DNA of 64,000 bases, taken from assembly GCF_014648695.1 (NCBI RefSeq), contig NZ_BMRP01000005.1, forward strand, positions 67,698 to 131,697, in the 5' to 3' direction. Source of the DNA: Streptomyces albospinus (GTDB lineage: Bacteria; Actinomycetota; Actinomycetes; Streptomycetales; Streptomycetaceae). Below, piece after piece: positions 8,587 to 16,993 of the stretch (position 1 is its first letter; every line of letters starts with the position of its first letter). The translations under genes and the position numbers were made by a program. Below the pieces are notes generated by a model. That model ran no database searches, was not told the origin of the DNA, and saw only the letters and a program-made list of their open reading frames with translations.

Positions 8587-9056
8587 CGCCCCCGTCCCGG
8601 CTCTGGGCCCTGGGCGTGTTGGGCGACGGGGACCGCGGCCGGTTGCGCCGAGGGCCGTGCCGGGGCGGTGGACAGCGCGGGGGCGCGCTGCGGCGAGGTG
8701 ACCGTAGCGGCCTGGGCGATGCGCTGGCGGCGCTCCAATAGCCCGTTGCGGACGTACGGGCGGGCGGGCGCGGGGGTGAGCGCGGGGTCGAGGGAGTAGT
8801 CGGCCTGCACGGCAAAACCGTGTCGGCGCAGATCCTGGACGGCCTGGCGGGTGCGGCGCTGGCCGTCCTGTTCCGGTTGGGTGATCCGGTACAGGCCCGG
8901 CAGGTCGGGGACGGGCTCGAACTGCTCGCGGACGAGGAACCACTCGGCCAGGTGCGGGGTGACGGAGGCCGTGGGGGCGGCGACGAAGCCGTGTTCGGGG
9001 TGGACGGCGAAGTGGAAGTGGTCGGACAGAAGGCGGATCCTTTCTGCGGGGGTCAG
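8583..9056 (-). CDS. Module-A hypothetical protein, CTG start likely
   Basis: About 157 residues. No standard start codon is in frame at the 5' end; a CTG overlaps the upstream stop (CTGA), and a second CTG at 9029 follows AAAGG. The body carries module A (FHFAVHPEHGFVAAPTAS... FEPVPDLPGLYRIT... VQDLRRHGFAVQADYSLDPA). A 50-residue Pro/Ala-rich tail ends GPEPGRGR. It is coupled to the genes on both sides. Function unknown. Confidence 0.6.
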   Translation of the reverse strand: MTPAERIRLLSDHFHFAVHPEHGFVAAPTASVTPHLAEWFLVREQFEPVPDLPGLYRITQPEQDGQRRTRQAVQDLRRHGFAVQADYSLDPALTPAPARPYVRNGLLERRQRIAQAATVTSPQRAPALSTAPARPSAQPAAVPVAQHAQGPEPGRGR

Positions 9057-10222
9057 CGGTGCGCCGCCGACGACCGGGACAGAGCGGGAGGTGCCGGGCG
9101 GGCGGTGAGCAGGTGCGGACTCGGTGCCGACAGCGCCATCGGTCCGCCGGGGACGGCGGCACGGGCCTGGCGCTCGAACACCTTGCTGTCGGCGAGCCAG
9201 GTCTCCATCGCGGGCAGGGCGGCGAGACCGAAGCGGCTGCGGGCCTGCTTCCACCCCTCGACCGAGAACAGGACGCCGCTCAGAGCCTTGTCCTCGGCCC
9301 GGATTTCCTGGCTGTCGGCGAGCGCCGTGCGCAGACGCTCCAGCGCGGCGGCGTCCTGGGGCCAGAGGCTGCGGGCGGGGCGGCACCGGCTGAGCAGGAC
9401 AGGGCCGTGCTCGAGAACGTCACGGAAAGAGAGCCAGGCATAGTCGCCGAACGTGCGCTCCATCTCGGGAATCATCCGGGAGTCGGCGAGCGGCACACCG
9501 TCGCTGTAGCGACCGGACTCCTTGATCGCCTGCAGCGTCTCGTGCTCCGACCGGATGCGCTCCAGTGCGGTCAGGACCGTGTCTAGGCGACGGTTGTGCA
9601 GACAGCGGCTGTACTCGGGCAGGAACGTGGTGGCGACGACGTGTGCGGCCCGGCCCGGTTCGGCGGGCAGCACGATGCTGCGTGGAGCGTTCGGCTCCTC
9701 CCAGTTGGCGTCGTACTCCTCGGTGGCGAAGGCCCCCAAGAGGTATCCGGCGCTGTGCCCGGGGCGCTCGATGAGCAGCAGCTCGGTGCCCACCGAGTTC
9801 TTGAGGACGACCGCACTGGGAACGTGGTCGTGCAGGAGAGCCTGGAGGAGGTCTCCGCTGTCCCACAGCGAGCCGATGAGGTCCTCTTGCACCACGGGGT
9901 GGTAGTGGACCTCCAGCTTCGCGGTCCAGGTGCCGGGCAGCCGGGCGGCGAGGCCCTCGCCGAAATCCGCGAGGTAGGGCCGGGGGCTGGTGGTGATGGT
10001 CGCGCCGTGCTCGTGGGCACGGTGCACCAGGGCACTGGCCATCTGGCGGGTGGCCGGCCAGTCGGCCAGCGGCGCGGTGAAGGCGCCGCCGGGGATCCGC
10101 TGGAACCCGGCTTCTTCCAGAACGCGGGCGGCTCGGCGGTGCTCCTCGCCGTAGGGGATGGCGACGAGCCCGTGGGTGCGACTGGTGCTGAGGATGATCT
10201 GAGTGGGGGGTATGGGCGGCAT
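9053..10222 (-). CDS. Two-module hypothetical protein, order A-B, longest member
   Basis: 389 residues. Residues about 7-83 are module A (IILSTSRTHGLVAIPYG... VLEEAGFQRIPGGAFT... HGATITTSPRPY). Residues about 84-210 are module B (LPGTWTAKLE... SLWDSGDLLQAL... GTELLLIERPGHSAGYLLGAF... EPNAPRSIVLP... FLPEYSRCL). An extra helical domain of about 140 residues follows, ending SSAAHR. It is followed directly by two single-module genes, a layout that suggests local duplication. Function unknown. Confidence 0.75.
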   Translation of the reverse strand: MPPIPPTQIILSTSRTHGLVAIPYGEEHRRAARVLEEAGFQRIPGGAFTAPLADWPATRQMASALVHRAHEHGATITTSPRPYLADFGEGLAARLPGTWTAKLEVHYHPVVQEDLIGSLWDSGDLLQALLHDHVPSAVVLKNSVGTELLLIERPGHSAGYLLGAFATEEYDANWEEPNAPRSIVLPAEPGRAAHVVATTFLPEYSRCLHNRRLDTVLTALERIRSEHETLQAIKESGRYSDGVPLADSRMIPEMERTFGDYAWLSFRDVLEHGPVLLSRCRPARSLWPQDAAALERLRTALADSQEIRAEDKALSGVLFSVEGWKQARSRFGLAALPAMETWLADSKVFERQARAAVPGGPMALSAPSPHLLTARPAPPALSRSSAAHR

Positions 10223-10235
10223 GGGGTCCAGGTGG

Positions 10236-10775
10236 TCAGCGCGCAGTCCGCGACACGGGGACCGCGGGGGACGGGAGTTGCACGGGCGGAAGTGCCACCG
10301 GGGCCGTGGCCAGCCGGGGCTGTTTGGCTCTGCCGCCGGTCTCGGTGTGGAGCCGCGCGGCGGTGGCGATCAGCTGGGTCCGGGCCGTGCTGCACTTCTC
10401 GGCCGCGATGATCCGCAGCGTCTTGGAGTCACCTCGCAGGTGCGAGGTCTCCACCCCGGGGATGGCCTGGCGGTAGAAGCCGGTGGCCACACAGTCCAGG
10501 GCCTCGGTCAGGTGGCCCATGGCGCCGGTGACGGCGGTCATCGCCTCGGCGAGCCGCATGAGGGTGTGGCGCTCGGGGAGGTGGACCGTCTCATGTTGAG
10601 CGAAGCGTTCCTGCACCCGTTCGCTGGCGTAGGTGAGGTGGTGGGCGAGCAGGGCGATGTCGTCGGTGAGCGCCGCCGGGTCCACCGCCGCGCGGCTGGT
10701 GGGCAGCTGGGCGGCGATCTCATTGAGCCGCCGGGCGAGGTAGTCCAGGGTCGCCTGGGTGACGCCGGCAGCCAT
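10236..10775 (-). CDS. Helical hypothetical protein with Arg tail
   Basis: 179 residues; ATG within TGATG, overlapping the stop of the upstream glycosyltransferase gene. The body is predicted almost entirely helical (four to five helices), without transmembrane segments. The last 30 residues are a Pro/Val/Leu linker ending VPVSRTAR. Similar small helical proteins occur at 13987, 14598, 15909 and 16403. Function unknown. Confidence 0.7.
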   Translation of the reverse strand: MAAGVTQATLDYLARRLNEIAAQLPTSRAAVDPAALTDDIALLAHHLTYASERVQERFAQHETVHLPERHTLMRLAEAMTAVTGAMGHLTEALDCVATGFYRQAIPGVETSHLRGDSKTLRIIAAEKCSTARTQLIATAARLHTETGGRAKQPRLATAPVALPPVQLPSPAVPVSRTAR

Positions 10776-11557
10776 CAGGACACCAGCTCCTGCCCGCGCG
10801 TTCGTGCGTGCCGCAGCGCGGAGCGCAGCGCACGGCCGTGCCGGAAGGCGAACTCGCGCGAAGGACCCCGAAGATCCCGGTAGGCGCCGGCGCCGCCAGC
10901 ACTCATCTGGTGATCATGCTGCCGATAGAAATAGACGACGTGCGGCAGCAGTTCGCCCGCGGAGAGGTTGGTCACGCCGTTGACCATCAAAAAGTCTTCC
11001 CCGACGGTGAGCCCACCGTGTCCGCCCGCCGCGACGACGAGGTCGGTCCGGGCCAGCAGCATGGTCTGGCCGAGCGGGATCTGGGCCTCGGGGCTGGTCC
11101 AGTACCCGGTCACGTCACCGGGCTGGTGCACGCCGGGGGGCGTCGGGCAGCGCCAGATCGTGGTGGAGCCGTCCGCGTGCAGGTCGGCGCTCCACCCCGC
11201 CACCCAGCCCAGCCCGGTCTCGGTGATCCGCTGGTGCCGGATGGCGAGACTGTCCTCGGGCGCGAGATCGTCGTCGTCCATGTAGCACACCAGGGGGGTG
11301 CGGACGGTGCGCAGGCCCAGGTTGCGGGCGGCGGCAGCACCGACCGGGCGGGGCAGTTCGACCACGCGGATGCGGGCATCGGCTGCCAGCGGTTCGGGCA
11401 GCAGCGCGGGGTCGGCCCCGTCGAGGACGAGGACAGCCTCCCAGGGCACGGTCTGCCGCATCAGGCTGGCGTGCAGTTCGGCGAGGTAGCCCAGGCGTTC
11501 GGGCCGCAGCCGGGTGGCGATGACGACCGTGATGTCGGGACGGGAGTGCGAGGACAG
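10775..11557 (-). CDS. GT2-family glycosyltransferase
   Basis: About 260 residues. The N-terminus ITVVIATRLRPERL is the nucleotide-sugar-binding strand of a GT-A fold. AAARNLGLR and CYMDDDD (DxD-type metal and sugar-nucleotide site) follow at about 75-100, with GEDF in the second half. The length suits a single-domain GT2 enzyme; acceptor and sugar are unknown. There is no ATG/GTG/TTG at the 5' end: GGAG is followed 6 nt later by CTG (11557), taken as the start. Unlike most neighbours it lacks the Pro/Ala-Arg tail (ends GQELVS). Confidence 0.75.
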   Translation of the reverse strand: MSSHSRPDITVVIATRLRPERLGYLAELHASLMRQTVPWEAVLVLDGADPALLPEPLAADARIRVVELPRPVGAAAARNLGLRTVRTPLVCYMDDDDLAPEDSLAIRHQRITETGLGWVAGWSADLHADGSTTIWRCPTPPGVHQPGDVTGYWTSPEAQIPLGQTMLLARTDLVVAAGGHGGLTVGEDFLMVNGVTNLSAGELLPHVVYFYRQHDHQMSAGGAGAYRDLRGPSREFAFRHGRALRSALRHARTRGQELVS

Positions 11558-11586
11558 GACGTTCTCCAGAGACGAAGGGTGCGAAG

Positions 11587-12159
11587 TCAGCGGTGGGTGG
11601 CGGGCCGTGCGGCCGTTGAGGTGGGGGCCGGCGTGGCGAGGGGCGGCGCGGTGCGCGGCGGTCGGGTGGCGGGCACCGGTTGCCCGGGATGCCACAGGGA
11701 GGGATGGTCGCTGAACCGTGTGCGCGGGTCGGTGTTCCAGCCGACGATCGGTCCGCGGTCGGCCGCGTACAGGCTGATGACCTCGATCCCGACGGGATGC
11801 AGGACATAACCCCAGGACAAAGAGTCGGAGTTGGCCTCGGTGATGACCTCGCGTTCGAGCGGGGAGCCGTCGGAGGTGATGACGTCGTCCATCTCGCGGC
11901 TGGGCCATCTCTCCCCGCCAGTAAGCGCCTTGAATAGCGACGTGGGGGCGCCGTCGAGGAGATCGGTGCCCAGCTCGTCCCAGGCGATGGCCACCTGGTC
12001 GATGAGGTGAACGCTCATGGCCTCGACGTCACGGGCGAAGCGGTGCTGGTAGGCGGCCAGGAGCAGCGGCAGGCGACCGCTGGGGGCGCCGTCGAAGTGG
12101 ACGTAGATACCGGTGTATCCGGTGGCGGTGGGGCGGGCGATGCAGGAGCTGGTGGACAA
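11587..12159 (-). CDS. Hypothetical protein with Arg tail
   Basis: 190 residues; TTG start with GAGG upstream. Mixed alpha/beta body (TGYTGIYVHFDGAPSGRLP... GYVLHPVGIEVISLY) without a recognised motif. A 35-residue Pro/Ala/Thr linker ends ARPATHR. Function unknown. Confidence 0.7.
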   Translation of the reverse strand: MSTSSCIARPTATGYTGIYVHFDGAPSGRLPLLLAAYQHRFARDVEAMSVHLIDQVAIAWDELGTDLLDGAPTSLFKALTGGERWPSREMDDVITSDGSPLEREVITEANSDSLSWGYVLHPVGIEVISLYAADRGPIVGWNTDPRTRFSDHPSLWHPGQPVPATRPPRTAPPLATPAPTSTAARPATHR

Positions 12160-12180
12160 GGGACCTCGAAGGAGCGCGGG

Positions 12181-12723
12181 CTACCGGCTGGGGGCCGGCC
12201 CGGGAGGGGCTTTCGGCGGAGCCGGAGGGAGAGCAGGCGCCGTGCTGGCCGGGGCATTGGCCTGCGGCTTCGGGGCCGGCGACGGGTCGTAGGCGGCGCG
12301 CAGGATGGCCAGGTCGGCCGTGTGCGCGAGGGCCAGCACGTCCAGGCTGCGGCTGGCTGCTGCCATCAGCATCTTGGGCGGGGACTCTGGCTCCGCTCCG
12401 CGGTTCTGGCGGCGCCATCGGGCCGCGGCCAGAAGGTAGTCGCTGACCGCCTGGAGCACGGGTTCGGCAGCGTCCAGGAGGTGCTGGGTGACGGCGCTGG
12501 CCTGCGCGGGTGTCTCGGCGGCGGCGAGTGCGTCGTGATACGGGGCGAGGTCCGGGCCCGGCAGGGGCGCGGCCGGCAGCGGGTGCTCGCCCAGGAAGGG
12601 CTCGGCATCCCGCTTCGCCCAGCGCAGCAGGTCGCGGTCGGTGGCGATGCCGTAGCGGGCGGCGGCGATCTGGTCGGCGTCGCGGCCGACGTTGTCGTAC
12701 AGCTCGAAGTCAGGATCGGGCAA
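12181..12723 (-). CDS. Helical hypothetical protein with Pro-rich tail
   Basis: 180 residues; TTG start preceded by TGGAA. The body is helical and rich in Ala and Leu. The C-terminal 35 residues are Pro/Ala-rich and end PGPAPSR. It lies directly downstream of the lipoprotein gene, in the transcription unit headed by inverted-repeat copy 2. Function unknown. Confidence 0.65.
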   Translation of the reverse strand: MPDPDFELYDNVGRDADQIAAARYGIATDRDLLRWAKRDAEPFLGEHPLPAAPLPGPDLAPYHDALAAAETPAQASAVTQHLLDAAEPVLQAVSDYLLAAARWRRQNRGAEPESPPKMLMAAASRSLDVLALAHTADLAILRAAYDPSPAPKPQANAPASTAPALPPAPPKAPPGPAPSR

Positions 12724-12758
12724 GGGCAGTTCCAGGTGGGGGGGGTGGACGGCGTGCG

Positions 12759-13820
12759 CTACACGCGGGGCAGGGACGCGGAGTCCACGGGCGGACCGGA
12801 GGCGTCGGTGCGGGCACAGGTGTAGGCCAGGAGCGTGGAGGGCGCGGCCTTCGCGGGGACGGTGGCGGCGTCGTTGCAGACGAACGTGTACTGGATGGAG
12901 CGGCGCGGGATGTCATGCAGCCAAGCCCGGTCGTCCTTGCCGGGGTTGAGCTGCAGCCCGGAGCGGGCGACCGCGTCGGTCTGGGTGTGGGTGTGGGAGA
13001 AGAAGACCAGCGCACCGCCGTCGGAAGTCTTCAGCGCGTACGCGTCGCGGTAGCGGTTGGTGGCGCCGGCGAACGTGCTGGTGCCCTGGCTGCCGTACTG
13101 GGTGACGGTCTCGTCGTGGACCTTGACCTGCTGGCTGCTCGCCTTGCTCTCGGTGAAGGTCTTCTTCCCGGAGTTCTGGCCGCCGGTGGCGAAGTTGTCC
13201 AGGATGCCGCTGCGGAGCAGGTCGGCTCCCGCGGCCAGGTCCTTGTTGTCGTTGGCCGCGACGGCGGTGGCGTATCCGTCGGCGTCCAGGGCGACCTTGG
13301 GCAGGTCCGTGCCGTACAGATCGGCGACGGAGACCATCTCCCACCGCTTGTGCTGCGGCTGTTCGGCGAAGACGGCGAGCCGGCTGGGGGCCTTGCCCTT
13401 GGTTCCGGAGAGCGCGGCGGCGAACCAGCGCGGCTGGCCGGGGGCGAGCCGCGGGATGTACAGCTGGGCGTTCTGCGTGTCGTACGCCCACGGCTCGTAC
13501 GCCTTGCGCTCGGACTGGGCCAGGCCCTCGGACTCCTTGTACTCGGAGACCGACATGGCATACGCCGGGCCGTCCTCGACGGTGTCGAGCAGGTCGCGGT
13601 TGTTGTCGCTGTTGGCCTTGTTGTTGACCGCCGAATACCGGTCGATCTCGGCGAGGGCCTGCTGCTTGGTCAGCGCGGGCGGCAGCTCCCGCGGCTGGTC
13701 GGCGCTCGCGGACGGAGCGGTTTTCTCGGCCTCGGGGCTGCCGCTGCTGCAGGCGGTCGCGGCCAGGGCCACGCAGGCCGTGGCGATGGCGAGGGGGAAT
13801 CGGTGGAGGGGGCGGCGGAT
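12759..13820 (-). CDS. Secreted lipoprotein, ATC start
   Basis: About 353 residues. The frame has no ATG/GTG/TTG that gives a workable signal peptide: the only GTG (13772) would leave seven residues before the lipobox. An AGGAG followed 6 nt later by ATC (13820-13818) yields (M)RRPLHRFPLAIATACVALA then ATAC, a textbook lipoprotein signal with the lipid-modified Cys at about residue 24. The mature part has no known domain. It is the first gene after inverted-repeat copy 2 and lacks the Arg tail, as expected for an exported protein. Confidence 0.7.
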   Translation of the reverse strand: MRRPLHRFPLAIATACVALAATACSSGSPEAEKTAPSASADQPRELPPALTKQQALAEIDRYSAVNNKANSDNNRDLLDTVEDGPAYAMSVSEYKESEGLAQSERKAYEPWAYDTQNAQLYIPRLAPGQPRWFAAALSGTKGKAPSRLAVFAEQPQHKRWEMVSVADLYGTDLPKVALDADGYATAVAANDNKDLAAGADLLRSGILDNFATGGQNSGKKTFTESKASSQQVKVHDETVTQYGSQGTSTFAGATNRYRDAYALKTSDGGALVFFSHTHTQTDAVARSGLQLNPGKDDRAWLHDIPRRSIQYTFVCNDAATVPAKAAPSTLLAYTCARTDASGPPVDSASLPRV

Positions 13821-13868
13821 GAGGGGCTCCTGAGAAAAAGGGGGGTGGGTGATCCGCCTCTAGGGTCC

Positions 13869-13903
13869 GGGCAATCCCCGGTTTTGCTAACCGGGGATTG
13901 CCC
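13869..13903 (-). promoter_or_regulatory. Conserved operator-like inverted repeat, copy 2
   Basis: Perfect 15-bp arms with a 5-nt spacer and the same core as copies 1, 3 and 4. A CATAGC hexamer lies just upstream in the direction of transcription. The repeat sits about 50 nt before the lipoprotein start and directly after a terminator-like hairpin, so it marks a transcription-unit boundary inside the long minus-strand train. Confidence 0.7.
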
Positions 13904-13941
13904 GCTATGTTCCGCCCTCCCCTGCGCGGTGACGCGGGCGC

Positions 13942-13978
13942 GAAGCTGCCCCCCCCCAGCGGGGCATCATGCAGCTTC
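13942..13978 (-). terminator. Terminator-like hairpin after 13987-14601
   Basis: Arms GAAGCTGC and GCAGCTTC enclose a C-run/G-run pair, giving a strong G/C-rich stem just past the stop at 13987. There is no U-tract, which is common for streptomycete terminators. Confidence 0.55.
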
Positions 13979-13986
13979 TGTACAGG

Positions 13987-14601
13987 TCAGCGGAGGGTCG
14001 GGGAGGGGGTCGGGGACACAGGAGGGGGCGCGGGCAGTGCGGCAGGGGGCCGGTTGGGGAGAGCGGGCGCGGAATGTGGGGCACGGCGTGTGCCGGCTGC
14101 CGCCGCGACGAGCCGGTCGGCGTCCCGGTTCAGGTTGCTGGCCGCGTCGGTCAGGTGCCGGTGCGCGCTGGCGAGCCGGTTGTCGAGGGTTCCGCGTGCG
14201 CTGCTGATGGCCTTGGCCCGTTCCGGGGACCGGGGGCCGGCGCTGATTTCCTGGAGGTGGCCGATCTGGGCGACGGCTTCGCCCAGCTTGGCCAGCGCCC
14301 AGCCGAGAGGATCGGCCGCCCGCGTCATCAGGGCGACCTTGCGCTGGGCAAGAGGGTCTGCCGTGCTGGGATACCGCTTCACCGCCCGGCCGTGGACGGC
14401 GACTTCATGTGCGAGTGAGGCGAAGATGCCCGCGATGACGTGGACTTGGTCTTCTACCTCCTCGCTGAGACTGGCGAGCGAGTGAGCGGACTCCGGGGCT
14501 GGCAGGTCGTCGGCGGCATGGTGGATGCGGTCGGCCAGCGCGTGCAGGTGCGCTGCCTGGTCCAGGCCGGCGAGCGGACCGGGCGGCTCGGGCACCGTCA
14601 C
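13987..14601 (-). CDS. Helical hypothetical protein with Arg tail
   Basis: 204 residues; GTG overlapping the upstream TGA (GTGA). The body is a string of amphipathic helices. The C-terminal 30 residues are Pro-rich, ending PSPTLR. It is the last gene of its transcription unit, followed by a hairpin. Function unknown. Confidence 0.7.
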   Translation of the reverse strand: MTVPEPPGPLAGLDQAAHLHALADRIHHAADDLPAPESAHSLASLSEEVEDQVHVIAGIFASLAHEVAVHGRAVKRYPSTADPLAQRKVALMTRAADPLGWALAKLGEAVAQIGHLQEISAGPRSPERAKAISSARGTLDNRLASAHRHLTDAASNLNRDADRLVAAAAGTRRAPHSAPALPNRPPAALPAPPPVSPTPSPTLR

Positions 14602-15047
14602 CGGGTGCGGCCAGGAGTGGGGAGCACCGCCGTCGGCAGCCCGATGTTCGAGCCCGCGGCGGTCGCTTTGGTGGCCTGTCGCGCGGAGGCGCGGGGAGCC
14701 AGGGCGCGCATGCGGTCGACGGCGACGTGCAGGTCTTCACCGAGCCCGCGCAAGGTGGCCGCGGCGTCATCCAGGTCGTAGTGGAGGTCGAACCCGTCGT
14801 CGTGGTCGGACTCCTTGGCCTTCTCGGCTGCCGCTTCGAAGAACTCGGCCAGCCGCTCCAGCAGGCCATCGGTCGGCTCCAAGACCTGGTCGGTCAGGGC
14901 AGCGGCGTGCTCGTACGACGTCGCGCCGTTGAGCTGGTCAGTGAGCGCGAGCACCTGACGGCCGTACGGATAACGGCCGTTGGGGTCGGTGGGGGTGGTG
15001 AGGCCCGCCGTGGCGGGGACCACGGGCATGGCGGAGGACGTGGACAG
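14598..15047 (-). CDS. Helical hypothetical protein, CTG start likely
   Basis: About 149 residues. GAGGAG is followed 7 nt later by CTG (15047); a TTG at 15062 lacks a ribosome binding site and an ATG at 15029 is poorly placed. The body is helical and acidic (EFFEAAAEKAKESDHDD). The tail is short, ending LPTPGRTR, nearly the same as that of 38138-38926 (LPGLGRTR). Function unknown. Confidence 0.6.
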   Translation of the reverse strand: MSTSSAMPVVPATAGLTTPTDPNGRYPYGRQVLALTDQLNGATSYEHAAALTDQVLEPTDGLLERLAEFFEAAAEKAKESDHDDGFDLHYDLDDAAATLRGLGEDLHVAVDRMRALAPRASARQATKATAAGSNIGLPTAVLPTPGRTR

Positions 15048-15095
15048 GTGGGATCTCCTCAAAGCAGGGGGCGGGGCGCGAGGCCCGGCGCGGGT

Positions 15096-15875
15096 CTAGC
15101 GGCGGTGGGCGACGGGCGTCGAGCCCGGCAGTGCGGCGCGGGTGTTCAGCGTCGGCCCTGCGACGGGCGGTGGCGGACTGTGCCGGAGGTTGACGCCGAT
15201 ACCTCGGGCGGCGAGTTGCTGCGCGACGGCCTGGAAGCGCAGCGCCTGGCCGATCGGGCCGTATGCGGCGGGCAGCAGGAAGGCGCCTTGGTGGGGGTGG
15301 TACTGGAAGCCGTGGATGTAGAGCGCGTCACGAGCCTCGGCCGGGACCGTCGGGTACGGCGCGCCGAGCGCGCCGTCGGCGTACCGGGTCAGCGTGAGGA
15401 CCTGGTCGACCTCGGGCGGGGCTGGCCGCAGGGGCGGATCCGGCTGTACCCGTGCGCTGTGGCGCACGGCGGCCAGGGCGTCCTGGTAGCGGGGCAGGAC
15501 ACGGCGGGTGACTGCGGCGGCAGCACGGAGCGGGTCGTTGCCGACCTTGATGCCGTTGGGCTCCTCTACGCCGACGAAGTGGTGCGGCTTGACGCCGTCC
15601 TCGGGTTTGAGGGGAGAGACGAGGAACTGGTCGAGGTGCAGCGGCCGGTCGATGACGCACAACTGCTGTCCGTCGGGCCCGTGGAGATGGGCGTCGTGGC
15701 CGAGGATGAATACGCCGACGGCCCAGTGGACGTGGCCGACGTCCCAGACCTTCTCGTCGAGGGGGAACTGGTCACCGTAGGCGGAGTGTTGGCGGTAACC
15801 GCTCGTCCAGGTGCCGGGGAGGTGAGAGGCGAGCGCGGCGGCGAACGCGGACAGATCGGTGCGAGGCGGGGGCAT
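15096..15875 (-). CDS. Two-module hypothetical protein, order B-A
   Basis: 259 residues; ATG with AAGGAG. Residues about 6-140 are module B (HLPGTWTSGY... KVWDVGHVHWAV... LCVIDRP... QFLVSPLKP... EEPNGIKVGNDP... VLPRYQDAL). Residues about 150-228 are module A (VLTLTRYADGALGAPYP... YIHGFQYHPHQGAFLL... ARGIGVNLRH). The tail ends STPVAHRR. Closest relative here is 1271-2011. Function unknown. Confidence 0.75.
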   Translation of the reverse strand: MPPPRTDLSAFAAALASHLPGTWTSGYRQHSAYGDQFPLDEKVWDVGHVHWAVGVFILGHDAHLHGPDGQQLCVIDRPLHLDQFLVSPLKPEDGVKPHHFVGVEEPNGIKVGNDPLRAAAAVTRRVLPRYQDALAAVRHSARVQPDPPLRPAPPEVDQVLTLTRYADGALGAPYPTVPAEARDALYIHGFQYHPHQGAFLLPAAYGPIGQALRFQAVAQQLAARGIGVNLRHSPPPPVAGPTLNTRAALPGSTPVAHRR

Positions 15876-15908
15876 GGGCTCCTTGAGGTCGTGTGCGACG
15901 GGGCGCTG

Positions 15909-16373
15909 TCACCGAGCGCGAGCGGGACGGGCGGATGCCACGGGCGTGGCAGGCGCCTGAGCCGGGGCGGTGATGGGCTGGTGTGCGTGAGGGGGGACGG
16001 CGCCGGCGGGAGGGGCAACGTGCCGGTAGGCGTGGATCAGTTCCTTGAGGCGATCCACTGCGTCGGCGCGTCGTGCTGCCAGGATGTCGATCTGGGTGGC
16101 GCTGTTCTGCAGGATGCCGAGCGAGTTGACCATCGTCTTCCCGGCGGCGACGCGGGTGAGGTTGTCGGCGCCTTGCTGGGCCTGGGCAACGAGTTCCTTG
16201 TTGAGGTGGTCCAGGTGCTTTGCGGCCATGGCCACGAGCTGCGCGACGATGTCTTCGGCGCTGCCGGGTGTGTGGAGCCGGTCGAGGCGGCGCGGAGGGA
16301 TACCGAGGGCATCGATGACCATGTGGGAGCCGGGAGCCGCCGTTGGACGCGAGCTCGCGGAAAGATCATTCAT
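15909..16373 (-). CDS. Helical hypothetical protein with Arg tail
   Basis: 154 residues; ATG start. The helical body (DHLNKELVAQAQQGADNLTR... QIDILAARRADAVDRLKEL) has coiled-coil character. A 35-residue Pro/Ala/Val linker ends ARPARAR. Function unknown. Confidence 0.7.
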   Translation of the reverse strand: MNDLSASSRPTAAPGSHMVIDALGIPPRRLDRLHTPGSAEDIVAQLVAMAAKHLDHLNKELVAQAQQGADNLTRVAAGKTMVNSLGILQNSATQIDILAARRADAVDRLKELIHAYRHVAPPAGAVPPHAHQPITAPAQAPATPVASARPARAR

Positions 16374-16402
16374 GGGGAGCCCTTCGTCTGCGAGGTGTTC
16401 CG

Positions 16403-16975
16403 CTACCGGGTGCGTGGATTCGGCATGGACGGTGGCGGTGGCGGTGTGGCGCCCTGCCGCATGGACGAGGGAAAGAAGCGGTGAAGGCCGAGGTGCTCGT
16501 TCAGCTCCTTGACCGCACTGTCGAGGGACTCCGAGGCACGCCGCAGATAGGCGCGGGCCGTGGCGTGGTGGATCACCATGCGCCCTTCCCGCCGCTGCCT
16601 GTCCGAGGTCCCATGCGACCGGGGTAGGGCCAGGGCGATCTCCGCGGTCTCGGCGAACAGCGGGGCTGCGGAACAGGACATCGTGGCTGCCGTCGCCAGA
16701 TGCGAGAGGACAGCGCTCCCCGCCCGGTTCGTGCTGTGCGGGGTCTTGGCGAATCCAGACGTCAGGTGGACGACGTCGCGGGCGAGAACCTGGGCGGTCT
16801 CAGCATGGTGGATGAGCACGGAGAAGTCCGGCGAAGCCGGTACGTGGCCCGTGCCGTCGAGCAACTCCAGCTGGTGGGCGGCGTCCTTGAGCCGGGGCGC
16901 CAACTTCTGCAGTTCCTCGATCATGTGAACGGTGTCGCTGTGGGGTATCAGCATCCGTTCGATGTCGTGCTTCAC
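16403..16975 (-). CDS. Helical hypothetical protein with Arg tail
   Basis: 190 residues; ATG preceded by AAAGGGGAG. The body is helical, without membrane segments. It ends with a run of prolines and SMPNPRTR. It lies directly downstream of the VirB4-like ATPase and marks the switch from recognisable T4SS parts to unknown tailed proteins. Function unknown. Confidence 0.7.
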   Translation of the reverse strand: MKHDIERMLIPHSDTVHMIEELQKLAPRLKDAAHQLELLDGTGHVPASPDFSVLIHHAETAQVLARDVVHLTSGFAKTPHSTNRAGSAVLSHLATAATMSCSAAPLFAETAEIALALPRSHGTSDRQRREGRMVIHHATARAYLRRASESLDSAVKELNEHLGLHRFFPSSMRQGATPPPPPSMPNPRTR

Positions 16976-16993
16976 GAAGCCTTCGCTCCCCTT

